64,000 nt of DNA from an uncultured Spirochaetales bacterium (lineage in GTDB: Bacteria; Spirochaetota; Spirochaetia; Sphaerochaetales; Sphaerochaetaceae). Positions 57,653 to 64,000 of the stretch are shown in pieces. A model generated the notes under the pieces. The model saw nothing but the letters and a program-made list of their open reading frames with translations. It made no database searches and had not been told where the DNA came from. Both the position numbers and the translations under genes were made by a program. Each line of letters opens with the position of its first letter. Within the stretch, counting starts at the first letter, position 1. The stretch covers positions 62,001 through 126,000 of the forward strand of contig CALXKL010000004.1 in the NCBI GenBank assembly GCA_944388965.1, given 5' to 3'.

Positions 57653-58884
57653 CACCTGCCCTCCTTTCCTGCCCTGGTCCTCGCCTTGAGAAGCGGAAGG
57701 CCGGCCTTTCTCAGATTCTTGCGCTCCTGGCTGGACAGCGTCGTCAAATCGACGTCGGATCGACCCTCGCTCTCCAGGGCGAGCCCTATCGCCTCCTCAG
57801 TCTTCTCGAAGGCGTTGTGGAACCGCCTGTTCCAGAAATTGGCCAGGATCACGCTGGTGGCGGTGAAGTAGATGATCGTCGCGATGATCGTGTCGGCTAT
57901 CTCGGTCGGGATTCCCGTGGCGGCCAGAGATCCGCGTCCCATCTTCAGTATGCCGAAGAACACGGCGGAGAAGAACACGCCCACGGGGGAGCAGTTGCCA
58001 AGCAGGGCCACCGCGATTCCGTCGAAGCCCTCGTTGGGCATCTTGCCCATCTCCATTATGTTCGAGTAGCCGCAGTAGTATGTAAGACCGGCAAGGCCTG
58101 CAAGGGCTCCGGCTATCGTCATGGAGATGATGATCGAGCGGTTGACCCTTATTCCGGCGTACTCGGCGCAGAAGCGGTTGCTTCCCACGGCCTTGAGCCT
58201 GAAGCCGAGCGTGGTCTTCTGCAGTATGAACCAGATAACGATGCAGGCGATGATGGCGATGAAGAAGCCGTAGTTGAGCGTCGAGAAGCCGGTGAGGTCC
58301 GTCAGCCAGTCGGCACGGAGGGTATGGGCGTTCTCGATCGGCTTGGACTTGACGACGATCGTCGGGTCGACGATGAAGCGCTGGATCCAGTCGTAGACAA
58401 GCCAGTAGGCGGTCCAGTTGAGCATGATGGTCGAGACGACCTCATGCACGTTGAACTTCGCCTTGAGGAATCCTGAGATCATGCCCCAGAAGGCTCCCAC
58501 AAGGCCGCTGGCCATGATGACCACCAGCAGATACAGCGGACGCGGCATGGTCATCGGAAGGTAGTATGCGAGGATGCTGCCCGTGATGCCTCCCATCAGC
58601 ATCTGTCCGCTGGCGCCGATGTTGAACAGTCCGGTCTTGAACGCGAACGCCACCGACAGTCCGATGAGTATCAGCTGGGTAGCCATGCCCAGCGTGTTGC
58701 CCACTCGTCTGGTGTTGGAAAGCGCGCCGAAGATGATGCGGTCGAAGCCTGTGATCGGGTTCTTGCCGATCAGAAGGATCAGAAGCGCCCCTGCGATGAT
58801 TCCAAGGACGACGGCGGAGAGGCTGACCAGAAGAGGAGAGGCCTTCCTCGCCTCGAGAGGTCTGTTATCTGTTCTGCGCTTCAC
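57652..58884 (-). CDS. Nucleoside ABC transporter permease (first)
   Basis: A 410-residue membrane permease of the same class, with the motif TLGFRLKAVGSNRFCAEYAGI in a cytoplasmic loop and a C-terminal basic tail. It overlaps the ATPase gene by 20 bp. The start is a GTG with AAGGAGG upstream. Confidence 0.92.
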   Translation of the reverse strand: MKRRTDNRPLEARKASPLLVSLSAVVLGIIAGALLILLIGKNPITGFDRIIFGALSNTRRVGNTLGMATQLILIGLSVAFAFKTGLFNIGASGQMLMGGITGSILAYYLPMTMPRPLYLLVVIMASGLVGAFWGMISGFLKAKFNVHEVVSTIMLNWTAYWLVYDWIQRFIVDPTIVVKSKPIENAHTLRADWLTDLTGFSTLNYGFFIAIIACIVIWFILQKTTLGFRLKAVGSNRFCAEYAGIRVNRSIIISMTIAGALAGLAGLTYYCGYSNIMEMGKMPNEGFDGIAVALLGNCSPVGVFFSAVFFGILKMGRGSLAATGIPTEIADTIIATIIYFTATSVILANFWNRRFHNAFEKTEEAIGLALESEGRSDVDLTTLSSQERKNLRKAGLPLLKARTRAGKEGR

Positions 58885-60397
58885 TTCCGTCCTCCTTCCT
58901 TATTCCGGCCATCATGAGGCCGACTGCATGCTCGTCGGTGTCCTTCGTGTCGACGATGTCGATCAGGCGGCCGGCGTTCATGACGGCGATCCTGTCGGAC
59001 AGGTTGAAGATCTCGTCCAGCTCGAAGGAGACCAGCAGGACGGCCTTGCCGCTGTCGCGCTCCTTGACAAGCTCCTTGTGGATGAACTCGATCGCTCCGA
59101 CGTCCAGTCCCCTGGTCGGCTGCACGGCGATCAGCAGATCAGGGTCGGCCTCGACCTCGCGGCCGATGATCGCCTTCTGCTGGTTTCCTCCGGACAGTTT
59201 GCCCGCAAGGGAGGTTATACCCTCGCCGCTCCTGACGTCGAACTTGTCGATGATCTTCTGCCCGTACTCCACGATGGCCTCCTGGTTGAGGATTCCATGC
59301 TTCGAATACGGCTGCTTGTAGAACTCCTTGATGACGAAGTTGGTACTGAGGGGCTCGGCGAGGATGAGACCGCGCTTCTGCCTGTCCTCAGGGATGTGGC
59401 CCAGGCCCATCTCGTTTCGCTCCTGGATGCTGGCATTCGTGATGTCCTGGCCTTTGAAGACGATCTGTCCGCCCTCCACCTTCCTCAGGCCGCTGAGGGC
59501 CTCGACCAGCTCGCTCTGGCCGTTGCCGTCGACACCTGCGATGCCGACGATCTCACCGCGCCTTATCGTGAGGCTGAAGTCCTTCACCCCAAGCACGTGC
59601 TTGTTGTTCAGGACATCAAGGTTCCTGATCTCCAGGACGGCCTCTCCTATCCTGGGCTCGCCCTTGTCGACCTTGAAGCTCACGGGGCGTCCCACCATGA
59701 GGGCCGCCATCTCCTCCACCGAGGTGCCTGCGACGTCCACAACGCCGATGAGCTTTCCACGGCGGATGATCGTGCACTTCTCCGCGACGGCCTTGATCTC
59801 CTCGAGCTTGTGGGTGATCAGGATGATCGACTTGCCCTCCGCGGCGAGGTTGCGCATGATCTGCATCAGCTCGTCAATCTCCTGAGGCGTCAGGACGGCG
59901 GTGGGCTCGTCGAATATGAGTATGTCCGCATCGCGGTAGAGCATCTTGAGAATCTCCACACGCTGCTGCATGCCGACCGTGATGTCCTCGATGACCATGT
60001 CGGGGTCTATGGAAAGACCATATCGGTCCGAAATCTCCTTTATCTTCCTGCTGGCGGTCCTTATGTCGTATACGAAGCCGCCCTCGCGTCCGAGTATTAT
60101 GTTCTCGGCGACCGTGAAGTTGTGGACAAGCTGGAAATGCTGGTGCACCATGCCGATGCCCAGGTCGAAGGCATCGTTCGGGCTGGAGATGGAAACCTCC
60201 TTCCCTCTTACCTTTATGACACCCCTGTCGGCCTTGTACAGTCCGAAGAGGATGCTCATGAGCGTGCTCTTGCCGGCTCCGTTCTCGCCGAGGATCGCGT
60301 GGATCTGGCCTTCCTCGACCTGCAGTGTGATGTCGTCGTTGGCGACTATGCCGGGGAACTCCTTGCGGATGCCGATCATCTCGATTACGTGACTCAT
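58865..60397 (-). CDS. Nucleoside ABC transporter ATP-binding protein
   Basis: A 510-residue protein with two ABC domains. Walker A GENGAGKST (36-44), Walker B ILIFDEPTAVLT, and a second half with the degenerate GVDGNGQSE loop plus the signature SGGNQQKAIIGRE. The sequence is of the PnrC/YufO kind that energises uptake of purine nucleosides. AAGGAGAACTG precedes the ATG. Confidence 0.93.
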   Translation of the reverse strand: MSHVIEMIGIRKEFPGIVANDDITLQVEEGQIHAILGENGAGKSTLMSILFGLYKADRGVIKVRGKEVSISSPNDAFDLGIGMVHQHFQLVHNFTVAENIILGREGGFVYDIRTASRKIKEISDRYGLSIDPDMVIEDITVGMQQRVEILKMLYRDADILIFDEPTAVLTPQEIDELMQIMRNLAAEGKSIILITHKLEEIKAVAEKCTIIRRGKLIGVVDVAGTSVEEMAALMVGRPVSFKVDKGEPRIGEAVLEIRNLDVLNNKHVLGVKDFSLTIRRGEIVGIAGVDGNGQSELVEALSGLRKVEGGQIVFKGQDITNASIQERNEMGLGHIPEDRQKRGLILAEPLSTNFVIKEFYKQPYSKHGILNQEAIVEYGQKIIDKFDVRSGEGITSLAGKLSGGNQQKAIIGREVEADPDLLIAVQPTRGLDVGAIEFIHKELVKERDSGKAVLLVSFELDEIFNLSDRIAVMNAGRLIDIVDTKDTDEHAVGLMMAGIRKEDGSEAQNR

Positions 60398-60452
60398 CAG
60401 TTCTCCTTAATGAGGGTGCATCCATCGATGCACAGTTGTCCAGAGTCCAAAA

Positions 60453-60476
60453 GGGCCGCCATATGCACGGCGGCCC
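60453..60476 (-). terminator. Hairpin between binding-protein and ATPase genes
   Basis: Stem GGGCCGCC/GGCGGCCC with an 8-nt loop; on the minus strand TTTT follows. Within the operon it would give partial termination after the binding-protein gene. Confidence 0.7.
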
Positions 60477-60497
60477 GTATTCATCATTTCAGACTGG

Positions 60498-61556
60498 TTA
60501 TCTGATCAGTCCGTCTCCCGTATCCTGGACGACGATGGTTCCATCGGCGACGAGGGCTGCGACCTCGGCGACCTTGGCCTCGATCTCAGGAGTGAGGTTC
60601 GGGTTGGATGCAGGGATTCCCGCTCTTCCGTCGGAGACGCCCAGCTCGATGTGGACTCCGCCCTGGAAGGTTCCCTTGGCTGCGGCGGATGCCTGGTCGT
60701 ATGCAACGCCGGCAACGTCCTTCATTGCAGAGGTGAGGATGCAGGACTCGCCGTTGCCCATGTCACCGACCGAATACTGGTCGACGTCGACGCCGATCGC
60801 CCACACGTCCTCTCCGGACAGCCTTCTGTTCTTGGCCTCGTTGATGACGCCGACACCTGTGCCGCCGGCTGCTGCGAAGATCGCGTCGACTCCGCTGTCA
60901 TACATTGCCGTCGCCAGCTGCTGGCCGAGGGCGAGGTCCGCAAAGGAACCGGAATAGGTGAAGTTGTTGGCGTTCATGGCGATGTTGGTGCCGAGGTTGT
61001 CGTTGGCGTATGCGACACCCTGCTGGAAGCCCCAGTTGAACTTCTGGACGGCGGGGATCTCGAGTCCGCCTACGAAGCCGACTTCGCCGTCGACGAGCTT
61101 GAGAGCGGTCGCGACGCCTGCCAGGAATCCGGCCTCGTGCTCACGGAACGTGATGGCGACCGTGTTGGCTCCGATTCCAGTTGCAAGAGGATCGTCGATG
61201 ATGATCAGCATCAGGTCGGGATACATCTCCTGGGCCTGGGTGACGGCCTCGACGAAGAGGTAGCCGGGGCATGCGATGAAGCGGTAGCCCTGGTCATACA
61301 GGTCGCTGATCGCCGTCAGGTAGTCGGTCGTGGTGGTTCCGGCCGGGCGAAGGTATGTGCACTCGAGACCGAACTCCTCTGCGGCCTGGGCTACACCCTC
61401 GTATGTACCCTGGTTGAACGACCTGTCGTCGATCGTTCCCGCATCGGTGACCATGCCAACCTTGAGAGCGTCCCCGCTGGACTCTCCGGCACCCTGGGCG
61501 AACACGCTGGTCATCGCCATGAGGACGACGAGAAGCAATGCGATAGTCTTCTTCAT
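60498..61556 (-). CDS. BMP/PnrA-family nucleoside-binding protein
   Basis: A 352-residue periplasmic binding protein. Signal peptide ends SVFA-QGAGES (residue 20). The mature part has DRSFNQGTYEGVAQAAEEFG (about 44-63) and GGTGVGVINEA (about 235-245) as in PnrA of Treponema, which binds purine nucleosides. Unlike PnrA, no lipobox Cys is present, so it should be soluble. It is the first gene of the nucleoside operon, with AAAGGAG before the ATG. Confidence 0.93.
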   Translation of the reverse strand: MKKTIALLLVVLMAMTSVFAQGAGESSGDALKVGMVTDAGTIDDRSFNQGTYEGVAQAAEEFGLECTYLRPAGTTTTDYLTAISDLYDQGYRFIACPGYLFVEAVTQAQEMYPDLMLIIIDDPLATGIGANTVAITFREHEAGFLAGVATALKLVDGEVGFVGGLEIPAVQKFNWGFQQGVAYANDNLGTNIAMNANNFTYSGSFADLALGQQLATAMYDSGVDAIFAAAGGTGVGVINEAKNRRLSGEDVWAIGVDVDQYSVGDMGNGESCILTSAMKDVAGVAYDQASAAAKGTFQGGVHIELGVSDGRAGIPASNPNLTPEIEAKVAEVAALVADGTIVVQDTGDGLIR

Positions 61557-61585
61557 AGGTTTCTCCTTTAGTTATAGGTAGCTCC

Positions 61586-61615
61586 ATTCTACAATCACAA
61601 CAGGCGTCTAGTCAA
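61586..61615 (-). promoter_or_regulatory. Promoter of the nucleoside operon
   Basis: Minus strand TTGACT (61615-61610), 18 bp, TAGAAT (61591-61586), then a 23-nt leader with a ribosome site. Confidence 0.7.
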
Positions 61616-61726
61616 ACGGAAACGCAGAATGATGTATTGGGCTAAATCCTTACAACACAAGGAGAAACCTCACTGCAACAAAAGGCAACAGGCATCTTTT
61701 GCACAAAATCCATACAGGTGTGCATC

Positions 61727-61756
61727 TTAACTCCAGGACGCCTGCCGGACTATAAT
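61727..61756 (+). promoter_or_regulatory. Promoter of the small hypothetical gene, leaderless type
   Basis: TTAACT (61727-61732), 18 bp, perfect TATAAT (61751-61756), then seven bases to the ATG at 61764. No ribosome site. Confidence 0.6.
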
Positions 61757-61763
61757 CCCCTGC

Positions 61764-62081
61764 ATGACGAAATGCACACATGGAACCATTGACGGCCTGA
61801 GTGTCAGTGCGGCATGCACAGGGGGGACCACCTGGCAGGTGGATGCGTCGTTCACGTTCACGAGCGATGAGGACATCCGAGTGCCAGTCACGTTCACCGT
61901 CCTGTCCGCAGCAAGGACGAGGCTTGTCACGCTGGAAAAAGGCATGAACGCTCTCGAGTTCAGTCTGCAGCTCGAAGACCCGAAGAGGAACAACCCGTTC
62001 TCGTTCCTCGGTACCGACGAGGCCGAGGCGCTGATACGCATCGACGGCGCCGAGATCAGCGCACCCGTATCGTTCGCATGA
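61764..62081 (+). CDS. Small hypothetical protein
   Basis: A 105-residue protein with alternating hydrophobic stretches (VDASFTFTSDED, VPVTFTVLSAARTRLVTL) suggesting a small beta-sandwich. No signal peptide or recognised motif. A perfect -10 box just upstream supports it as a real gene. It precedes the Nudix gene by 43 bp. Confidence 0.62.
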   Translation: MTKCTHGTIDGLSVSAACTGGTTWQVDASFTFTSDEDIRVPVTFTVLSAARTRLVTLEKGMNALEFSLQLEDPKRNNPFSFLGTDEAEALIRIDGAEISAPVSFA

Positions 62082-62110
62082 CGGGTCTGCCCTTTTCCAG
62101 GCCGATCCGC

Positions 62111-62116
62111 TATCCT
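62111..62116 (+). promoter_or_regulatory. -10 box of the Nudix gene, leaderless type
   Basis: TATCCT with eight bases to the ATG at 62125 and no ribosome site. The -35 region is weak. Confidence 0.4.
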
Positions 62117-62124
62117 TGGCAGCC

Positions 62125-62523
62125 ATGAAGACGATCAGAGTGAGCGCCGCGGTCATACACGACCATGGAATGGTCTACGCGACACGTCGCGGCAGGGGCG
62201 AGTTCAAGGGCGGCTGGGAGTTCCCCGGCGGCAAGAGGGAGGAAGGCGAGGACGGAGAACAGACGGTCGTACGCGAGATCCGGGAGGAGCTCGGTGCACT
62301 GGTCGAAGTGGAGAGGCTGCTCGGGACCGTGGAATGGCAGTACCCCGCATTCCTCCTCGTGATGGACTGCTACCTGTGCCACGTGAAGGACGGCAGTCTT
62401 ACCCTTGGCGAGCACGACGAGGCCAGATGGCTCTCTCTGGAGGACATAGACAGCGTCGGCTGGCTTCCTGCCGACGTCCTGGCGGTGGATCTGGTGCGCA
62501 AGCACTTCGCTTGGAAGCCGTGA
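62125..62523 (+). CDS. MutT-type Nudix hydrolase
   Basis: A 132-residue Nudix protein. The Nudix box runs from about residue 35 to 57 as GGKREEGEDG..REIREELGA, matching G-X5-E-X7-REUXEEXGU. EFPGGK just before it is typical of MutT/8-oxo-dGTPase relatives, and the C-terminal EHDEARWLSLEDI block fits this subgroup. It probably sanitises oxidised nucleotides; other nucleotide substrates are possible. The ATG at 62125 is preferred over a TTG at 62116. Confidence 0.92.
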   Translation: MKTIRVSAAVIHDHGMVYATRRGRGEFKGGWEFPGGKREEGEDGEQTVVREIREELGALVEVERLLGTVEWQYPAFLLVMDCYLCHVKDGSLTLGEHDEARWLSLEDIDSVGWLPADVLAVDLVRKHFAWKP

Positions 62524-62594
62524 ATCGGATCCAGCTTGACATGTAATCGGGAATCTCCCTTCCGACCGGCGCAAGAGGTCGAAGAGCAAAAAGA

Positions 62595-62617
62595 GAGGAC
62601 GGCACGTGGCCGTCCTC
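62595..62617 (-). terminator. Terminator of the sugar permease operon
   Basis: Perfect 9-bp stem GAGGACGGC/GCCGTCCTC, followed on the minus strand by CTCTTTTTG. Confidence 0.75.
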
Positions 62618-62643
62618 CCGTTTGCACTGCGATGCGCCTGTCC

Positions 62644-63480
62644 TCAACCCTTGAGGCCGCTGGAGGCGACTCCTTCGACGAAGTACTTCTGCAATGCAAG
62701 GAACACGGCTATGACGGGGATCATGGTCACCACGCTGCCCGCCATGATCAGGCCGTATTCCGACGAATACTGTCCGATGAAGCTTCTCAGTCCCAGCTGG
62801 ATCGTCTTGAGCTGGTCCCTCGTCAGGTAGATGTAGGGGCCGAGGAAGTCGTTCCAGGTGTTGACGAACGTGAAGATCGTCAGCGTGGACAGGGCCGGTT
62901 TGGCAAGAGGCAGCATGATCCTGGCGTAGATGCCGTACTCGGTCATGCCGTCGATCCGGGCCGCCTCGCACAGCTCGGTCGGAACACCTTCGTAGAACTG
63001 CTTCATCATGAAGACGCCGAACGCGCTGAAGGCCTGCAGGATGATGATGGCCAGATGGGTGTTGTTGAGTCCCATGCTGCGCAGCATCATGAACTGCGGG
63101 ACCATGTAGGCCTGCCATGGCACGGCTATGGTCGCGATATAGCCCAGGAAGAGGGCGTTGCGCCCCTTGAAGCGGAGCTTGGAGAACGCATAGGCCGCGA
63201 ACGAACTGGTGAACAGCTGCAGCAGCGTCACGATTATCGTGAGCTTGACTGTGTTCAGGATGTACGTCAGAAGCGGAATCTGCGTCCATATCCTGCTGTA
63301 GTTGGCCCACTCGGGCTCGGCGGGTATCCACTGGATCGGGAACGTGAACACGTCCCTGTCCTGCTTGAGCGAGGCCGAGAGCATCCACAGGAACGGCAGC
63401 AGCATGATGGCGGCCGTTATGATGAGGAAGACGTAGAGAAGCACCTTCAAGACCTTCTGGCCTGTTGATTCGATCATCAT
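62644..63480 (-). CDS. Sugar ABC transporter permease (MalG/UgpE type)
   Basis: A 278-residue permease with six hydrophobic segments, LPFLWMLSASLKQDRDVF near the N-terminus and the EAA loop LCEAARIDGMTEYGIYARIMLP (about 170-191). It is clearly similar to the permease at 43178-44011, including the FVEGVASSGLKG end. It is the last gene of a second oligosaccharide transporter that extends beyond the window. Confidence 0.93.
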   Translation of the reverse strand: MMIESTGQKVLKVLLYVFLIITAAIMLLPFLWMLSASLKQDRDVFTFPIQWIPAEPEWANYSRIWTQIPLLTYILNTVKLTIIVTLLQLFTSSFAAYAFSKLRFKGRNALFLGYIATIAVPWQAYMVPQFMMLRSMGLNNTHLAIIILQAFSAFGVFMMKQFYEGVPTELCEAARIDGMTEYGIYARIMLPLAKPALSTLTIFTFVNTWNDFLGPYIYLTRDQLKTIQLGLRSFIGQYSSEYGLIMAGSVVTMIPVIAVFLALQKYFVEGVASSGLKG

Positions 63481-63493
63481 ATGACTACCCTCC

Positions 63494-64000
63494 TCAATCC
63501 TTGTCCAGCCTGAACTGGACGATCGTCACGACGAGCACGATGGCGAACAGGACCAGGGCCTCGGCGGATGCCACGCCCAGTCTCCAGTAGCGGAACGCGC
63601 TGTTGTAGATCTCGTACACGAGGACCGTGGTCGCCTCGCTGAGCGCACCGGATCCGGCGCCGGCCAGCATGTACACGATGTCGTATACCTTGAAGCACTG
63701 GATCGTGAGCATGATCAGGATGAAGAACGTGGTGTTCTTCAGCTGCGGCAGCGTGACGTACCAGAACTTCTGCCAGGTGTTGACGCCGTCGATCGACGCG
63801 GCCTCGTACAGCTCGCTGTTGATGCCCTGCAGTCCTGCAAGGTAGATGACCATGTAGTAGCCCATGTACTTCCACACGGAGAACAGCACGATGGTGAACA
63901 TGGCCCAGTCGTTGTCGGCGATCCAGCGCGGCGGGTTCTCCACGCCGAGCCTGATCAGAATCTCGTTCACCGGTCCCATGGACGGGTTGAACAGCATGTT
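63494..64000 (-). CDS. Sugar ABC transporter permease (MalF/UgpA type), partial
   Basis: The C-terminal 168 or so residues of a permease; the start lies beyond the window. The EAA loop YEAASIDGVNTWQKFWYVTLP is present, as are three membrane segments. It resembles the permease at 42242-43162 across the shared part (PSMGPVNEIL, PPRWIADNDWAM). Gap to the next gene is 13 bp. Confidence 0.92.
   Translation of the reverse strand, partial: NMLFNPSMGPVNEILIRLGVENPPRWIADNDWAMFTIVLFSVWKYMGYYMVIYLAGLQGINSELYEAASIDGVNTWQKFWYVTLPQLKNTTFFILIMLTIQCFKVYDIVYMLAGAGSGALSEATTVLVYEIYNSAFRYWRLGVASAEALVLFAIVLVVTIVQFRLDKD

Noticed and set aside
61616-61726. Possible riboswitch upstream of the nucleoside operon
   Set aside because: The region lies upstream of the mapped promoter elements and lacks a recognisable purine-aptamer pattern.
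1-64000. CRISPR arrays, tRNA or rRNA genes, insertion sequences
   Set aside because: No regularly spaced repeats, no cloverleaf-like segments, no transposase and no terminal inverted repeats were noticed by eye.

Overview
The window is GC-rich (roughly 60%) bacterial DNA, densely packed on both strands, with short or overlapping gene junctions. The content suggests a host-associated anaerobic spirochaete, perhaps near Sphaerochaeta/Treponema. This is inference from gene content: three ABC operons whose binding proteins share near-identical signal peptides ending VFA, a Bmp/PnrA-type nucleoside transporter, ferrous-iron uptake, YesM/YesN signalling, a clade-X phosphofructokinase and a divergent xanthine-dehydrogenase-like operon. 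No rRNA, tRNA, CRISPR array, IS element or prophage was seen.

Layout. 1-507: start of a feo operon (feoA, feoA, then feoB leaving the window). 508-1341: AT-rich regulatory region with a feo promoter, three TTAGC/GCTAA palindromes and a predicted ~95-nt minus-strand small RNA with two anti-Shine-Dalgarno segments. 1342-6451: ligA, an aminotransferase, a ModE-type winged helix and pfk as one operon. 6483-7718: a GltD-like flavoprotein. 7813-11166: three-subunit xanthine-dehydrogenase-like operon. 11196-19536: sugar/polyol operon (RbsB/A/C transporter, two Gfo/Idh/MocA dehydrogenases, two TIM-barrel isomerases, LacI regulator). 19923-25996: dnaE, yggT, recG. 26113-27723: accessory pair, a DUF3427-like/HNH protein and a single-chain MntA-HepT-like protein. 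27855-31943: rsmD, acyl-ACP thioesterase, MATE exporter, slyX and a WYL-type regulator. 31944-46004: host-glycan region with a nagB-like deaminase, sulfatase, beta-glucuronidase, YesN/YesM, alpha-L-fucosidase, sugar ABC transporter and a heparinase II/III-type lyase. 46068-51625: small redox proteins, a GntR plus orphan ABC ATPase, a ParB-like protein, a phosphoesterase and a YhcH protein. 51790-54647: copA (with a C-terminal CopZ domain) and csoR. 54805-61556: nucleoside transporter, purine nucleoside phosphorylase, DUF985 cupin and SDR. 61764-62523: hypothetical protein and Nudix hydrolase. 62644-64000: two sugar permeases, the second cut by the window end.

How the parts work together. The glycan genes look like a sensor-regulated import-and-degrade system for sulfated uronic-acid glycans: the enzymes lack visible signal peptides, so imported oligosaccharides would be cut in the cytoplasm. 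A 19-bp motif occurs before both the fucosidase and the transporter and may be the YesN site. The nucleoside operon couples uptake to phosphorolysis. In all three complete ABC operons a strong hairpin follows the binding-protein gene, which would favour excess binding protein.

Two observations stand out. First, about ten genes, including ligA, rsmD and probably dnaE, carry a -10 hexamer ending 6-8 nt before the start codon and no Shine-Dalgarno sequence, the signature of leaderless mRNAs. Second, the predicted small RNA near 1 kb carries two copies of ACCUCCUUUU, one in its terminator loop. Such an RNA could repress AAAGGAGG-led transporter genes while leaderless genes escape.
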